Shown: positions 44,624-53,376, numbered from the stretch's first letter. The stretch is 64,000 nt of DNA from Sulfitobacter brevis (GCF_900112755.1 NZ_FOMW01000003.1:1-64000); one strand, 5' to 3'. Notes: generated by a model from the letters alone, not told the origin. A program made the numbers and translations.

Positions 44624-46035
44624 AGTATATCCTCCAGTCGAAGTCGCGCGATCCGTTCAACCTGTGCGCAGGCGGTCGCGAATTCGGTATCTGTGTCGTT
44701 GGCGATGCGGGTCACAAAGGCGCGCAGGATGCCTGCCTTGTCGTGATCCTTGACCGCGATAATAAAGGGAAAGCCATGCTTTTCGACATAGCTTTGGTTG
44801 AGGGCTTCGAACTCGGCGCGCTCCGCATCTGTCAGCGCGTTCAATCCAGCGCTGGCCTGTTCGGCAGTGCTTTCGGCGGTGAGCCGTTCGGCGGCTGCGA
44901 GTTTTCCGGCAAGATCGGGGTGTGCGTTCAACACGCCCAGACGCTCGGTTTGAGTGGCCGAGCGGAACATCCGCGCCAAAGCGTTGTGCAGGCCCGCGGC
45001 GCTGTCATGGGCCGGACCCAATTCCAGATCAAAGGCGCGCTCGGCGATCCATGGCGAATGCTCGAACACGCTGCCGAAGTTTTTGACAAATGTGTCTTGC
45101 GCCATCCGGCTGGGGCGTAATTGACGGCTTGGCGGATGGGTGGCGCGCCAATGGTCAGCGATATCAATGCGGCGCGGGGTCCAGACGCCCTCAAAGCACT
45201 GAATGTAGTCAACTAACCGTTTGAGCGCCTGAATGCGGCCGGGCCGCCCGATGAGACGGCAATGCAAACCGACCGACATCATCTTGGCCTGCCCTGCGGT
45301 TCCTTCGGCATAAAGTGCATCGAAGGTATCGCGCAGATAGGCATAGAACTGGTCACCGGAATTGAAGCCCTGCGGGGTGGCGAACCGCATATCATTACAA
45401 TCCAGCGTATAAGGGATGATCAACTGGTCGCGCCCGTCGATCTCGGCCCAATAGGGCAGATCATCGTCATAGGTGTCGGAGACATAGTCAAACGCCTCGG
45501 TGCGTGCCGCCAGCGCTACTGTGTTGATCGAGGTGCGGCCACAATACCAGCCACGCGGGGGCTCTCCGGTGACTTCGGTATGCAGGCGGATCGCCTCGGC
45601 AATGTCGGCCGCCTCCGCCTCGGGGGTGTGATCTTTGTAGTCGATCCATTTCAATCCGTGACTGGCGATTTCCCACGCGGCGGATTGCATCGCCTCGACC
45701 TGCTCAGGCGCGCGGGCAAGAGCTGTTGCCACCCCGTAAACCGTGACAGGAATTTGCGCCGTAGTGAACAGCCGGTGCAGACGCCAGAACCCTGCCCGTG
45801 CGCCGTAGTCATAGATCGATTCCATGTTCCAGTGACGCTGCCCGGGCCAAGGCTGCGCACCGACAATCTCGGAGAGGAATGCCTCGGATGCCGCATCACC
45901 GTGCAGGATACAGTTCTCGCCGCCCTCTTCATAATTTACCACAAACTGCACGGCGATGCGTGCGGCGGCGGGCCATTGCGCGTCGGGCGGTGTCGCGCCG
46001 TAGCCACGGAAATCTCTGGGATAGCGGTTCATCAT
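44620..46035 (-). CDS. Fused allantoinase PuuE and OHCU decarboxylase UraD
   Basis: This 471-residue protein fuses two steps. Residues 1-305 are a polysaccharide-deacetylase-fold allantoinase (PuuE): NYEEGGENCILHGD, YDYGARAGFWRL, a metal-binding ASHGLKWIDY and WYCGRTSINT. Residues about 315-471 are 2-oxo-4-hydroxy-4-carboxy-5-ureidoimidazoline decarboxylase (UraD), with LNAHPDLAGKLAAAE and EKHGFPFIIAVKDH. It makes allantoin stereospecifically and opens it to allantoate. Starts ATG 46035 and 46032 are adjacent and follow AGGA; the frame extends to 46113 but that extension begins inside a terminator tail. It is the first gene of the urate operon. Confidence 0.93.
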   Translation of the reverse strand: MMNRYPRDFRGYGATPPDAQWPAAARIAVQFVVNYEEGGENCILHGDAASEAFLSEIVGAQPWPGQRHWNMESIYDYGARAGFWRLHRLFTTAQIPVTVYGVATALARAPEQVEAMQSAAWEIASHGLKWIDYKDHTPEAEAADIAEAIRLHTEVTGEPPRGWYCGRTSINTVALAARTEAFDYVSDTYDDDLPYWAEIDGRDQLIIPYTLDCNDMRFATPQGFNSGDQFYAYLRDTFDALYAEGTAGQAKMMSVGLHCRLIGRPGRIQALKRLVDYIQCFEGVWTPRRIDIADHWRATHPPSRQLRPSRMAQDTFVKNFGSVFEHSPWIAERAFDLELGPAHDSAAGLHNALARMFRSATQTERLGVLNAHPDLAGKLAAAERLTAESTAEQASAGLNALTDAERAEFEALNQSYVEKHGFPFIIAVKDHDKAGILRAFVTRIANDTDTEFATACAQVERIARLRLEDIL

Positions 46036-46113
46036 CGGGTCCTGCTGGTTTCGCGCCACACTGCACATATCGGCGCAGAGGTGCAATTCGGCTTCTGCCA
46101 AAAACAGCGGCAT

Positions 46114-46156
46114 AAAAAGCCAACGGGCCGCGTTCCTGAAAGAACACGGCCCGTTG
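46114..46156 (-). terminator. Minus-strand terminator or attenuator upstream of puuE
   Basis: CAACGGGCCG (46121-46130) pairs with CGGCCCGTTG (46147-46156), with an inner GTTC/GAAC extension and a CTGAAA loop. Read on the minus strand it is followed by GC and five U (46118-46114). It lies about 79 bases before the PuuE-UraD start codon, so it would stop transcription entering the operon from further upstream. Confidence 0.65.
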
Positions 46157-46389
46157 CCAGATGGCTGCTGAACACGCTTGGGTTTTTATTGCTTAAAGTT
46201 TGTCAGGTGCTGGCCAATCTGAAACTCGGTGTTACTCGAAAGCTGTAAAGTCTGGCGCCGAGGGCCGCAGGGTTGCCAGACTGGCAGAAACGTCTCATTG
46301 CGCCCATCCCACCCTACATATCGGCGCTTTGTGCCCAGAAACCACACAGACTGGTTGCTTAGGGCAGATGGCGCTGCTTCTCGGCTTGC

Positions 46390-46407
46390 TTGCCTACATA
46401 TAGGCAA
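46390..46407. promoter_or_regulatory. 18-bp palindrome, candidate operator of the urate genes
   Basis: TTGCCTA-CATA-TAGGCAA is a perfect 7-bp inverted repeat in the puuE-uraH divergent region. The TTGCC-N8-GGCAA layout fits a dimeric repressor or LysR-type site. No regulator gene for this pathway is next to it. Confidence 0.4.
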
Positions 46408-46479
46408 AGGATGATTCGCAGGTCAAAACAAAAATCGCGGAAGGGTAGAAAATAGATTTCTTTCGATCCTGCCCCCGCC

Positions 46480-46495
46480 TGTTTCACGTGGGACA
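46480..46495. other. Near-match to chromosomal parS site
   Basis: TGTTTCACGTGGGACA differs from the widely conserved ParB site TGTTTCACGTGAAACA at two of 16 positions. It is non-coding. No parA or parB gene is in the window. Confidence 0.3.
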
Positions 46496-46591
46496 ATTTG
46501 CCAAAGGCCCTATTCCCGCTAGCTCGCTAACAGATACACAAACCCGCCACTTTGCTTTAGCTATCGTGGCATCATAAACGAAGGTGCCCCG

Positions 46592-46951
46592 ATGGCTGAT
46601 GGATATTTGACGACCCATGTACTTGATACCGCCCGCGGCGCGCCCGCCGCAGGGGTCGCAGTGACGCTCTACCGCATTGAAGGCACCAACCGGCTCAAGC
46701 TTGGTGCGGCCCAAACCAATGCCGACGGGCGCACCGATGCGCCGATCCTGCCCAAAGGCCAGCTCTCCACCGGCACCTATGAACTGGTGTTCGAGGCGGG
46801 CGCATATTTTGACCGCACGGGCACCCCGCCCGAAGCGCCGCGCTTTCTGGACGTGGTCCCCCTGCGCTTTGGCGTATCAGACGCGAACAAGCATTATCAC
46901 GTGCCGCTGCTGCTTTCGCCCTTCGGCTATTCCACCTATCGCGGCAGCTGA
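46592..46951 (+). CDS. uraH: 5-Hydroxyisourate hydrolase
   Basis: This 119-residue transthyretin-related protein has the N-terminal [11 protein letters not shown] with the active-site His, a central Arg strand, and the diagnostic C-terminal YRGS. It hydrolyses 5-hydroxyisourate made by PuuD to OHCU, the substrate of UraD. There is no signal peptide, so it is cytoplasmic. ATG 46592 follows GAAGG. It is transcribed away from the other urate genes and is followed 136 bases later by deoC. Confidence 0.96.
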   Translation: MADGYLTTHVLDTARGAPAAGVAVTLYRIEGTNRLKLGAAQTNADGRTDAPILPKGQLSTGTYELVFEAGAYFDRTGTPPEAPRFLDVVPLRFGVSDANKHYHVPLLLSPFGYSTYRGS

Positions 46952-47087
46952 TTTCTGATCAACGTCCATACGATTGCGCCGCTGGCCTGAGGCCCGCAGG
47001 CTGCCCAAGCGGCACCCGCAGATGTGCTTGCCAAGCAGTGCTGCGGCATGGCACCTTGCCTGTCTGAAAAACGCTCGGAGGACGCCG

Positions 47088-48101
47088 ATGGCAACGCAGA
47101 ATTCCCCAACCCAGTCTACGGCCGCGGTGCAGGCTCAAACGCACCTGCCGCAGGTGACCGAGCCACGCAATCAGGGCATGGATCTGGATATGGACTGGGT
47201 CCGCCGTGTGCAGGCCAATCCCTCCGCGATTGAACGTCGCGCCGCCAGTTTGCCGGCGCGCCGATCGGTGAAGAAAGCCCATCAGGCCGCGTGGTTGCTG
47301 CGCGCGATTACCTGCATTGATCTGACCACTCTGTCCGGCGACGATACGGCCCGCCGTGTCGAGCGTCTGTGTGCCAAGGCGCGCCAACCGGTGGCTCAGG
47401 CGCTGCTTAAATCGCTCGGCATGGGGCCGATTACCGTGGGCGCAGTTTGCGTGTACCACGAGATGATCCCTGCCGCCCGCGCCGCGCTTGCAGGCACCAA
47501 TATCCCGATCGCGGCGGTTTCCACAGGGTTCCCCGCAGGGCTTTCACCGCTCGAGTTACGCATCCGCGAGATCGAAATGAGCGTCGAAGCAGGTGCCAGC
47601 GAGATCGACATCGTCATCTCGCGCCGCCATGTGCTTTCGGGCGATTGGCAAGCGCTCTACGACGAGATGCGCGCCTTTCGCGCCGCCTGCGGCGAGGCGC
47701 ATGTCAAAGCCATTCTGGCCACCGGCGAGCTTGGCAGTCTGCGCAATGTCGCCCGCGCCAGCCTTGTGTGCATGATGGCCGGTGCCGATTTCATCAAAAC
47801 ATCGACCGGAAAGGAAAGCGTCAATGCGACCCTGCCTGTCTCGCTGGGGATGATCCGTGCGATCCGCGATTATTATGAAAAGACCGGCATTCGCGTCGGC
47901 TACAAGCCTGCGGGCGGCATCTCCAAAGCCAAGGACGCGATCACCTATCTGGCGATGATGAAGGAGGAGCTTGGCGACCGTTGGACCCAGCCCGACCTTT
48001 TCCGGTTCGGTGCCTCCTCGCTGCTCAATGATATCGAGCGCCAGCTAGAGCATTTTATGACCGGCAGCTACTCCGCTGGCTACCGCCACGCTTCCAGCTA
48101 A
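47088..48101 (+). CDS. deoC: Deoxyribose-phosphate aldolase
   Basis: This 337-residue aldolase is longer than E. coli DeoC because of a proline/glutamine-rich N-terminal tail and helix (residues 1-60). The TIM-barrel core has the Schiff-base Lys237 in ADFIKTSTGKES and the proton-relay Lys273 in GYKPAGGIS. It cleaves 2-deoxyribose 5-phosphate into glyceraldehyde 3-phosphate and acetaldehyde in nucleoside catabolism. ATG 47088 follows GGAGG. The aldehyde dehydrogenase starts 49 bases after it, so the pair forms an operon; that enzyme could remove the acetaldehyde. Confidence 0.94.
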   Translation: MATQNSPTQSTAAVQAQTHLPQVTEPRNQGMDLDMDWVRRVQANPSAIERRAASLPARRSVKKAHQAAWLLRAITCIDLTTLSGDDTARRVERLCAKARQPVAQALLKSLGMGPITVGAVCVYHEMIPAARAALAGTNIPIAAVSTGFPAGLSPLELRIREIEMSVEAGASEIDIVISRRHVLSGDWQALYDEMRAFRAACGEAHVKAILATGELGSLRNVARASLVCMMAGADFIKTSTGKESVNATLPVSLGMIRAIRDYYEKTGIRVGYKPAGGISKAKDAITYLAMMKEELGDRWTQPDLFRFGASSLLNDIERQLEHFMTGSYSAGYRHASS

Positions 48102-48150
48102 GCCCTTCTTTGGCCCCCTTACATTCAATGCCTTTTCGAAAGGTTACCCC

Positions 48151-50493
48151 ATGACAGTCTCGCAAATCTTTGAAACGATGGACTATGGCAAAGCCCCAGA
48201 GTCAGCCGCCGAGGCGCTGGCGTGGCTGGTCGATCAGGGCAGTCGTTTCGGCCATTTTATCGACGGTGAATTTACCAAGCCCGGCGATGGTTTCGACAGC
48301 CGCAATCCCGCCACCGGCGAGGTGCTGGCGACGCTCACGCAGGCCACCCAAAGCGATGTAGATACCGCCGTCAAAGCTGCGCGCAAGGCGCAACCAAAAT
48401 GGGAAAAACTGGGCGGTCATGGCCGTGCACGTTATCTTTATGCTCTGGCGCGGCTCTTGCAAAAGCACAGCCGGCTGTTTGCTGTGCTCGAAGTGCTCGA
48501 CAACGGCAAACCGATCCGCGAGGCGCGTGACATTGATGTGCCCTTGGCGCAGCGGCACTTTTACTATCATGCGGGCATGGCCCAACTGATGGAAAGCGAA
48601 TTGCCAGATGCGCAGGCGTTGGGTGTCTGCGGCCAGATCATCCCGTGGAATTTCCCGCTGTTGATGCTGGCATGGAAGATCGCGCCCGCACTGGCGATGG
48701 GCAATACCGTGGTGCTAAAACCGGCGGAGTACACCTCCCTTACTGCACTGCTATTCGCCGACATTTGTCGCCAGGCAGGGTTGCCGAAAGGCGTGGTCAA
48801 TATCGTCACAGGCGACGGGGCCGTGGGCGAAATGATCGTCAGCGCGGAAGTCGACAAGATCGCCTTTACCGGCTCCACCGCCGTAGGCCGCCGCATCCGC
48901 GAAGCCACCGCAGGCAGTGGCAAGGCCCTCACCTTGGAACTCGGCGGCAAGTCGCCCTACATCGTCTTTGACGACGCTGATCTCGACAGCGCGGTCGAAG
49001 GGCTGGTGGATGCGATCTGGTTCAATCAGGGGCAGGTCTGCTGCGCAGGATCGCGCCTGTTGGTGCACGAGCCAGTGGCCGAGGCATTCTATGCCAAGCT
49101 GCGCAACCGGATGGAAAAACTGCGTGTCGGTGATCCACTCGACAAAAGCATTGATGTCGGTGCCTTGGTCGATCCGGTTCAGCTTAAATCGGTCAGCGAC
49201 TTGGTCTCGGCCAATACGGCGGGCGAGCGTTTTACCGCGACCGCAGCGATGCCCGAACAGGGGTGCTTCTATCCCCCGACCCTGATCACCGGCCTCAACC
49301 CCGCCGATACGCTGATGCAGGAAGAAATTTTCGGCCCCGTTCTGGTCTCCACCACCTTCCGCACGCCACTCGAAGCCGTGAGCCTTGCCAATAATACCCG
49401 CTACGGCCTCGCCGCGACGGTCTGGAGCGAGAACATCAACCTCGCGCTGGATATCGCGCCCAAGCTGGCGGCGGGTATTGTCTGGATCAACGGTACCAAT
49501 ATGATGGACGCCGCCGCAGGCTTTGGCGGCGTGCGCGAAAGCGGTTTTGGCCGTGAAGGCGGCTGGGAAGGGCTGGCAGGATACACCCGCCCCAAAGGCA
49601 CCGCCAAACCGCTGAAATACATCGAGCCCTTCAGCGGCGAGGGTGCCCCGTCAGACCCGATCGACCGGACTGCCAAGCTCTATATCGGTGGCAAGCAATC
49701 GCGCCCCGACAGCGGCTACTCCGCTCCGGTTTGGGGCAAATCCGGCGCGCTTTTGGGTCATGCCAGCCTCGCCAGCCGCAAAGATGTGCGCAACGCAGTC
49801 GAAGCCGCCCATGCGGCCAAAGGCTGGTCGGGCACGACGGGCCACCTGCGGGCGCAGATCCTCTATTACGTGGCCGAAAATCTCGCCGCACGATCCGACG
49901 AATTCGCCAACCGTCTGAATGATCTGCAGGGCGGAAAATCAGGCGCCGCCGAGGTCGAAGCCGCGATCCGCAGGCTCTTTACCTATGCTGCATGGGCCGA
50001 CAAATATGACGGCCAGATCCACGGCGTGCCCATTCGCGGTGTCGCATTGGCGATGAAAGAGCCCGTTGGCGTGATCGGCGCCCTCTGCCCTGCCGAGGCC
50101 CCGCTTCTGGGCCTGATCTCCTGCATGGCTCCGGCCATCGCGATGGGCAACCGCGTGATCCTCGCGGCCTCGGAGCCTTTCCCGCTGGCTGCTACCGACT
50201 TCGCACAGATACTGGAAACCTCTGATATTCCCGCAGGTGTGGTTAACATCCTCACGGGCCCGCACGCCGATCTCGCCGAGCCCTTGGCGCGCCATATGGA
50301 TGTTGATGCGGTCTGGAGCTTTGGCGCCGCCGATCTCAGCGCGGTGATCGAAAAAGCCGCCGCCAGCAATCTCAAACGCACATGGGTCAATCACGGCATG
50401 GCCCGCAACTGGTCCGAGGCCGAAGGCGAAGGCCGCGCCTTCCTGCAAGCCGCCACCGAAGTTAAAAACGTCTGGATCCCCTACGGCGAATGA
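48151..50493 (+). CDS. ALDH16-type two-domain aldehyde dehydrogenase
   Basis: This 780-residue protein contains two aldehyde dehydrogenase folds. The first (about 1-480) is catalytic: Asn167 in PWNFPL, Glu263 in LELGGKSP and nucleophile Cys297 in GQVCCAGSR. The second (about 505-780) begins KLYIGGKQSRPDSGYS and retains a cofactor-domain-like VGVIGALCPAEAPLLG, but has no catalytic Cys motif and ends early. This matches ALDH16, a family with a degenerate C-terminal domain known from animals and from Loktanella. It oxidises an aldehyde with NAD+. It follows deoC directly, suggesting acetaldehyde as a substrate. Confidence 0.93.
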   Translation: MTVSQIFETMDYGKAPESAAEALAWLVDQGSRFGHFIDGEFTKPGDGFDSRNPATGEVLATLTQATQSDVDTAVKAARKAQPKWEKLGGHGRARYLYALARLLQKHSRLFAVLEVLDNGKPIREARDIDVPLAQRHFYYHAGMAQLMESELPDAQALGVCGQIIPWNFPLLMLAWKIAPALAMGNTVVLKPAEYTSLTALLFADICRQAGLPKGVVNIVTGDGAVGEMIVSAEVDKIAFTGSTAVGRRIREATAGSGKALTLELGGKSPYIVFDDADLDSAVEGLVDAIWFNQGQVCCAGSRLLVHEPVAEAFYAKLRNRMEKLRVGDPLDKSIDVGALVDPVQLKSVSDLVSANTAGERFTATAAMPEQGCFYPPTLITGLNPADTLMQEEIFGPVLVSTTFRTPLEAVSLANNTRYGLAATVWSENINLALDIAPKLAAGIVWINGTNMMDAAAGFGGVRESGFGREGGWEGLAGYTRPKGTAKPLKYIEPFSGEGAPSDPIDRTAKLYIGGKQSRPDSGYSAPVWGKSGALLGHASLASRKDVRNAVEAAHAAKGWSGTTGHLRAQILYYVAENLAARSDEFANRLNDLQGGKSGAAEVEAAIRRLFTYAAWADKYDGQIHGVPIRGVALAMKEPVGVIGALCPAEAPLLGLISCMAPAIAMGNRVILAASEPFPLAATDFAQILETSDIPAGVVNILTGPHADLAEPLARHMDVDAVWSFGAADLSAVIEKAAASNLKRTWVNHGMARNWSEAEGEGRAFLQAATEVKNVWIPYGE

Positions 50494-50531
50494 TACCGCT
50501 CCCGTTGGCGAAAAAACCCCGCCGGAGGCAC

Positions 50532-50555
50532 GTCCTGACCCGCAAGGGTCAGGAC
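50532..50555. terminator. Hairpin between convergent genes
   Basis: Perfect 10-bp stem GTCCTGACCC / GGGTCAGGAC with a GCAA loop separates the dehydrogenase (+) and the M16 gene (-). The nearest U tract is on the minus strand (six A on plus at 50511-50516), about 15 bases beyond, so it is an imperfect terminator for the minus-strand transcript. Confidence 0.5.
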
Positions 50556-50577
50556 AATCAACCCGCAAGCACCATCG

Positions 50578-51909
50578 TTACTCGGCAGGCGCATCTTCAG
50601 GGATCGTGGTCTCAAGCCCTTCCGGTTGGCCGACCACCACAAACAGCATATCGTCCGGCGTCAGCAATTCACCGGCAACCCGTTTGACATCCGCCAACGT
50701 CACCGCCTCGACCCTGTCATTGCGGGTCGCGATGTAGTCAATCGGCAAGCCAATCATCTGCATCCCGACCAGAATATTCGCAATCGTCGAATTGCCATCG
50801 AACCGCAGCGGATAGGCCCCGGTGATATAAGTCTTGGCGTCCTGCAACTCCTGCTCGGTCACCCCTTCGGTGGCCGCTTTGGACCACTCATCGCGGATCA
50901 CTGAAATCGCCTCTGCAATGCGGTCGTTGGCCGAACTGACCGATCCCATATAGGTCTCGGCCAGATCACGCGGCACCAGATAGGAAGACACCCCATAGGT
51001 AAGCCCCCGTTTTTCACGCACTTCGGTCATCAAACGGCTTTCAAACGACCCGCCGCCCAGCACCTGATTAAGCACAGTGGCAGCGAAAAAGTCGGGATCA
51101 TCTTGCTTGATGCCTTTGTGGCCGAACAAAGCCACCGATTGCGGTGTCGCGAAATCAACGACCTTGACGCCGGAGGGGATGCTTACCTCGGCCCGTGGTG
51201 GCATCGGCGCACCGGTTTCTGGCAGATCCCCCAGTAGATCATCGAGCAACATGCCCAGTTCCTCGCGCGTGATGTCCCCCACGGCGCCCACGTAAATGCG
51301 GTCGCGTGCCAATACATCACCTTGGGCCTGCAACAAATCCTCGCGGGTTAGCCCGTTCACGCTCTCCACAGTGCCGTTGATAGAACTGCCATAAGGATGC
51401 CCGCCGAATATGGTTTCGTTGAACGTCTGGTTCGCAATGTCGCCCGGATTCTTGAGGCTCGAATTGATGATTGACAGTACTTGTCCGCGCACACGGTCGA
51501 GCGCGTCCTGATCAAAACGTGGCGATTGCAACGCATCCTTCAGCAGCGCCATCGAGGCATCGCGGTTCTCGGTCAAAAACCGTGCCGAGACAGAGACTTC
51601 ATCATGCGAAGAATCGAACCCGAACGTGGTCGCCAAAGCTTCGGTAGCACGGCTGAAAGCCCGCGCATCAAGGTCGGCGGCCCCTTCTTCCAAGAGCCCC
51701 GTCATCATTGTTACCGCACCGCGTTTACCGGGCCGGTCCAGCGACGCGCCACCGCGAAACCGGATTTCGAGCGCTGTGAACGGGATTGAATGCTCCTCGA
51801 CCAACCACGCAGTGACGCCACCGGGGCTGGTGACCGACTGGATTTCGACTTCGCTACGGGCCGGCAGTGCGGCCGCAAACGTCAGGATCAATGCATAAAA
51901 CAGCTTCAT
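50578..51909 (-). CDS. M16-family peptidase-like protein, non-catalytic partner
   Basis: This 443-residue periplasmic protein has a signal peptide (residues 1-19) and the two-lobed M16 fold. Where active members have HxxEH it reads MTGLLEEGAADL, so the zinc site is missing. The C-terminal half keeps the substrate-binding REKRGLTYGVSSY with the conserved Arg-Tyr. Such proteins form heterodimers with an active M16 subunit, as in the mitochondrial processing peptidase. The partner is the gene just upstream, whose stop it overlaps by 4 bases (ATGA). Confidence 0.9.
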   Translation of the reverse strand: MKLFYALILTFAAALPARSEVEIQSVTSPGGVTAWLVEEHSIPFTALEIRFRGGASLDRPGKRGAVTMMTGLLEEGAADLDARAFSRATEALATTFGFDSSHDEVSVSARFLTENRDASMALLKDALQSPRFDQDALDRVRGQVLSIINSSLKNPGDIANQTFNETIFGGHPYGSSINGTVESVNGLTREDLLQAQGDVLARDRIYVGAVGDITREELGMLLDDLLGDLPETGAPMPPRAEVSIPSGVKVVDFATPQSVALFGHKGIKQDDPDFFAATVLNQVLGGGSFESRLMTEVREKRGLTYGVSSYLVPRDLAETYMGSVSSANDRIAEAISVIRDEWSKAATEGVTEQELQDAKTYITGAYPLRFDGNSTIANILVGMQMIGLPIDYIATRNDRVEAVTLADVKRVAGELLTPDDMLFVVVGQPEGLETTIPEDAPAE

Positions 51910-53249
51910 TCTGCGGCCTCTTTCTTCTTCAACATTCCAGTGACCGAGGTGCGCAGGTCAAACACGTCCCGCGCGGCTTGCATGATGTCCTCTCCGGTCA
52001 CCGCTTCCAGCACGTCGGGCCAAGCCTGCACGTCCTCGACAGTCAACCCGATCGCGAGCGCCTGACCGTAACGGTTGGCGACGCTGTCGGCATTGTCACG
52101 GGCATAAATCTGATCGGCGCGGATTTGCAATTTGATCCGTTCCAACTGCTCGGGGTCGACGCCGGCCTCCATGAACTCGGCAAGCGCACCGTCCAGAGCT
52201 GCTTCGGCTTCTTCCAGCGTGACACCTGCTGCTGGCACCACGGCAAAACCAAATGTCGTGTCGTCAAGTGTGGCACCGCTGTAAAATGCGCCGGTATAGG
52301 TTGCGACCTGGGTGTCGAACTGCAGTTTTTCAGCGAGGAACGATGTGGTGCCACCCCCTAGAATCTCGGCTAAAATCGTTAACGCTGCGGCTTTGTCCTG
52401 CGCGCTACTGTCACGCTCCGGTGCCATGTAGGACCGGCTGATATAGGGCTGGGCTACCCGTGCATCGCGGTAGGTAACCCGTCGCTCGGCGATTTGTGGC
52501 GGCTCTTTGGTACGTAGCCGCTCTGGCAAATCGGGGTTGGCAGGGATCGCGCCGTAGTACTTTTCTGCCAAGGTTTTCACCTCGTCGGGCAGCACATCGC
52601 CAGACACAACCAGAATGGCGTTATTGGGCGAGTAATAAAGCGCATAGAACGCCAGCGTGTCCTTGAGTTGCAGCTCCTGCATCTCGTGCTTCCAGCCGAT
52701 CACCGGCGTACCGTAGCGATGGTTAAGATACTGGGTGGCGCTGACCTGTTCATTGAGCAGTGCACCGGGGCTGTTTTCGGTCCGCTGGTTGCGCTCTTCC
52801 AAAATCACGTCGCGTTCAGTTTCGATGTTTTCCGGCGTGAGGCGGATGTTCTTCATCCGGTCGCTTTCCATCTGCATCATCAGCTCTAACCTGTCGGCAG
52901 CGACGCGCTGGAAATAGGCGGTGTAGTCATAGCTGGTAAAGGCGTTGTCCTGCCCGCCATTGGCCGCCACGGTGGAAGAGAACTCGCCAGACTCCATCTT
53001 GTCTGTGGCTTTGAACAGCAGGTGCTCCAGAAAATGCGCCACGCCCGAGGCGCCCTTGGGCTCATCCGCCGATCCCGCACGGTACCAGACCATTTGCTGA
53101 ACCACAGGGGCGCGGTGATCTTCGACCACCACCACCTGCATGCCGTTCTCCAGCGTGAAGGCTGTGACAGCTTCGTTGTCGCGCGCCTGAGCCACAGCAG
53201 GTGGCAGGCACAGCGCCGCAACGGCGGCAAGGACCGGCAGTCGGAACAT
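51906..53249 (-). CDS. M16-family zinc peptidase, catalytic partner
   Basis: This 447-residue periplasmic peptidase has a signal peptide cleaved near VAQA and the inverted zinc motif HFLEH (His72, Glu75, His76) in GVAHFLEHLLFK. A downstream acidic segment ETERDVILEERNQR supplies the third zinc ligand. It should cut peptides in the cell envelope as a heterodimer with the protein encoded at 50578-51909. ATG 53249 follows GGGGAAAC; the frame extending to 53306 would displace the signal peptide. Confidence 0.93.
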   Translation of the reverse strand: MFRLPVLAAVAALCLPPAVAQARDNEAVTAFTLENGMQVVVVEDHRAPVVQQMVWYRAGSADEPKGASGVAHFLEHLLFKATDKMESGEFSSTVAANGGQDNAFTSYDYTAYFQRVAADRLELMMQMESDRMKNIRLTPENIETERDVILEERNQRTENSPGALLNEQVSATQYLNHRYGTPVIGWKHEMQELQLKDTLAFYALYYSPNNAILVVSGDVLPDEVKTLAEKYYGAIPANPDLPERLRTKEPPQIAERRVTYRDARVAQPYISRSYMAPERDSSAQDKAAALTILAEILGGGTTSFLAEKLQFDTQVATYTGAFYSGATLDDTTFGFAVVPAAGVTLEEAEAALDGALAEFMEAGVDPEQLERIKLQIRADQIYARDNADSVANRYGQALAIGLTVEDVQAWPDVLEAVTGEDIMQAARDVFDLRTSVTGMLKKKEAAE

Positions 53250-53327
53250 GATGTTTCCCCAGATTATTTCTCTCACCCTAGGTACGCCCCCTGCCCGCAC
53301 AATCAAGCCGAAACGCGCAAATGTGAA

Positions 53328-53349
53328 GCAGGCGCAAAACTGCGCCTGC
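53328..53349 (-). terminator. Hairpin after the DUF3035 gene
   Basis: Perfect 9-bp stem GCAGGCGCA / TGCGCCTGC with a 4-base loop lies about 28 bases after the DUF3035 stop on the minus strand. The following sequence has only scattered U, so termination would be weak. Confidence 0.45.
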
Positions 53350-53376
53350 CTGCATCAACAGCGAGAACTGGGTAGA

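Larger units (their letters stand above)
46157..46591. other. Divergent regulatory region of the urate genes
   Basis: No gene is seen in these 435 bases. The minus strand here carries further pairing: AGTCTGGC (46249-46256) with GCCAGACT (46275-46282), and TGCCAG/CTGGCA (46274-46286). Together with the terminator at 46114-46156 this suggests a structured leader or a small RNA transcribed toward puuE. A TTG-initiated 73-codon frame at 46186-46407 shows no protein-like pattern. The uraH promoter should lie at its right end. Confidence 0.45.

Noticed and set aside
46186-46407. 73-codon TTG-initiated minus-strand frame upstream of puuE
   Set aside because: The start codon is part of the palindrome, residues are low in structure, and the region looks regulatory or RNA-coding instead.
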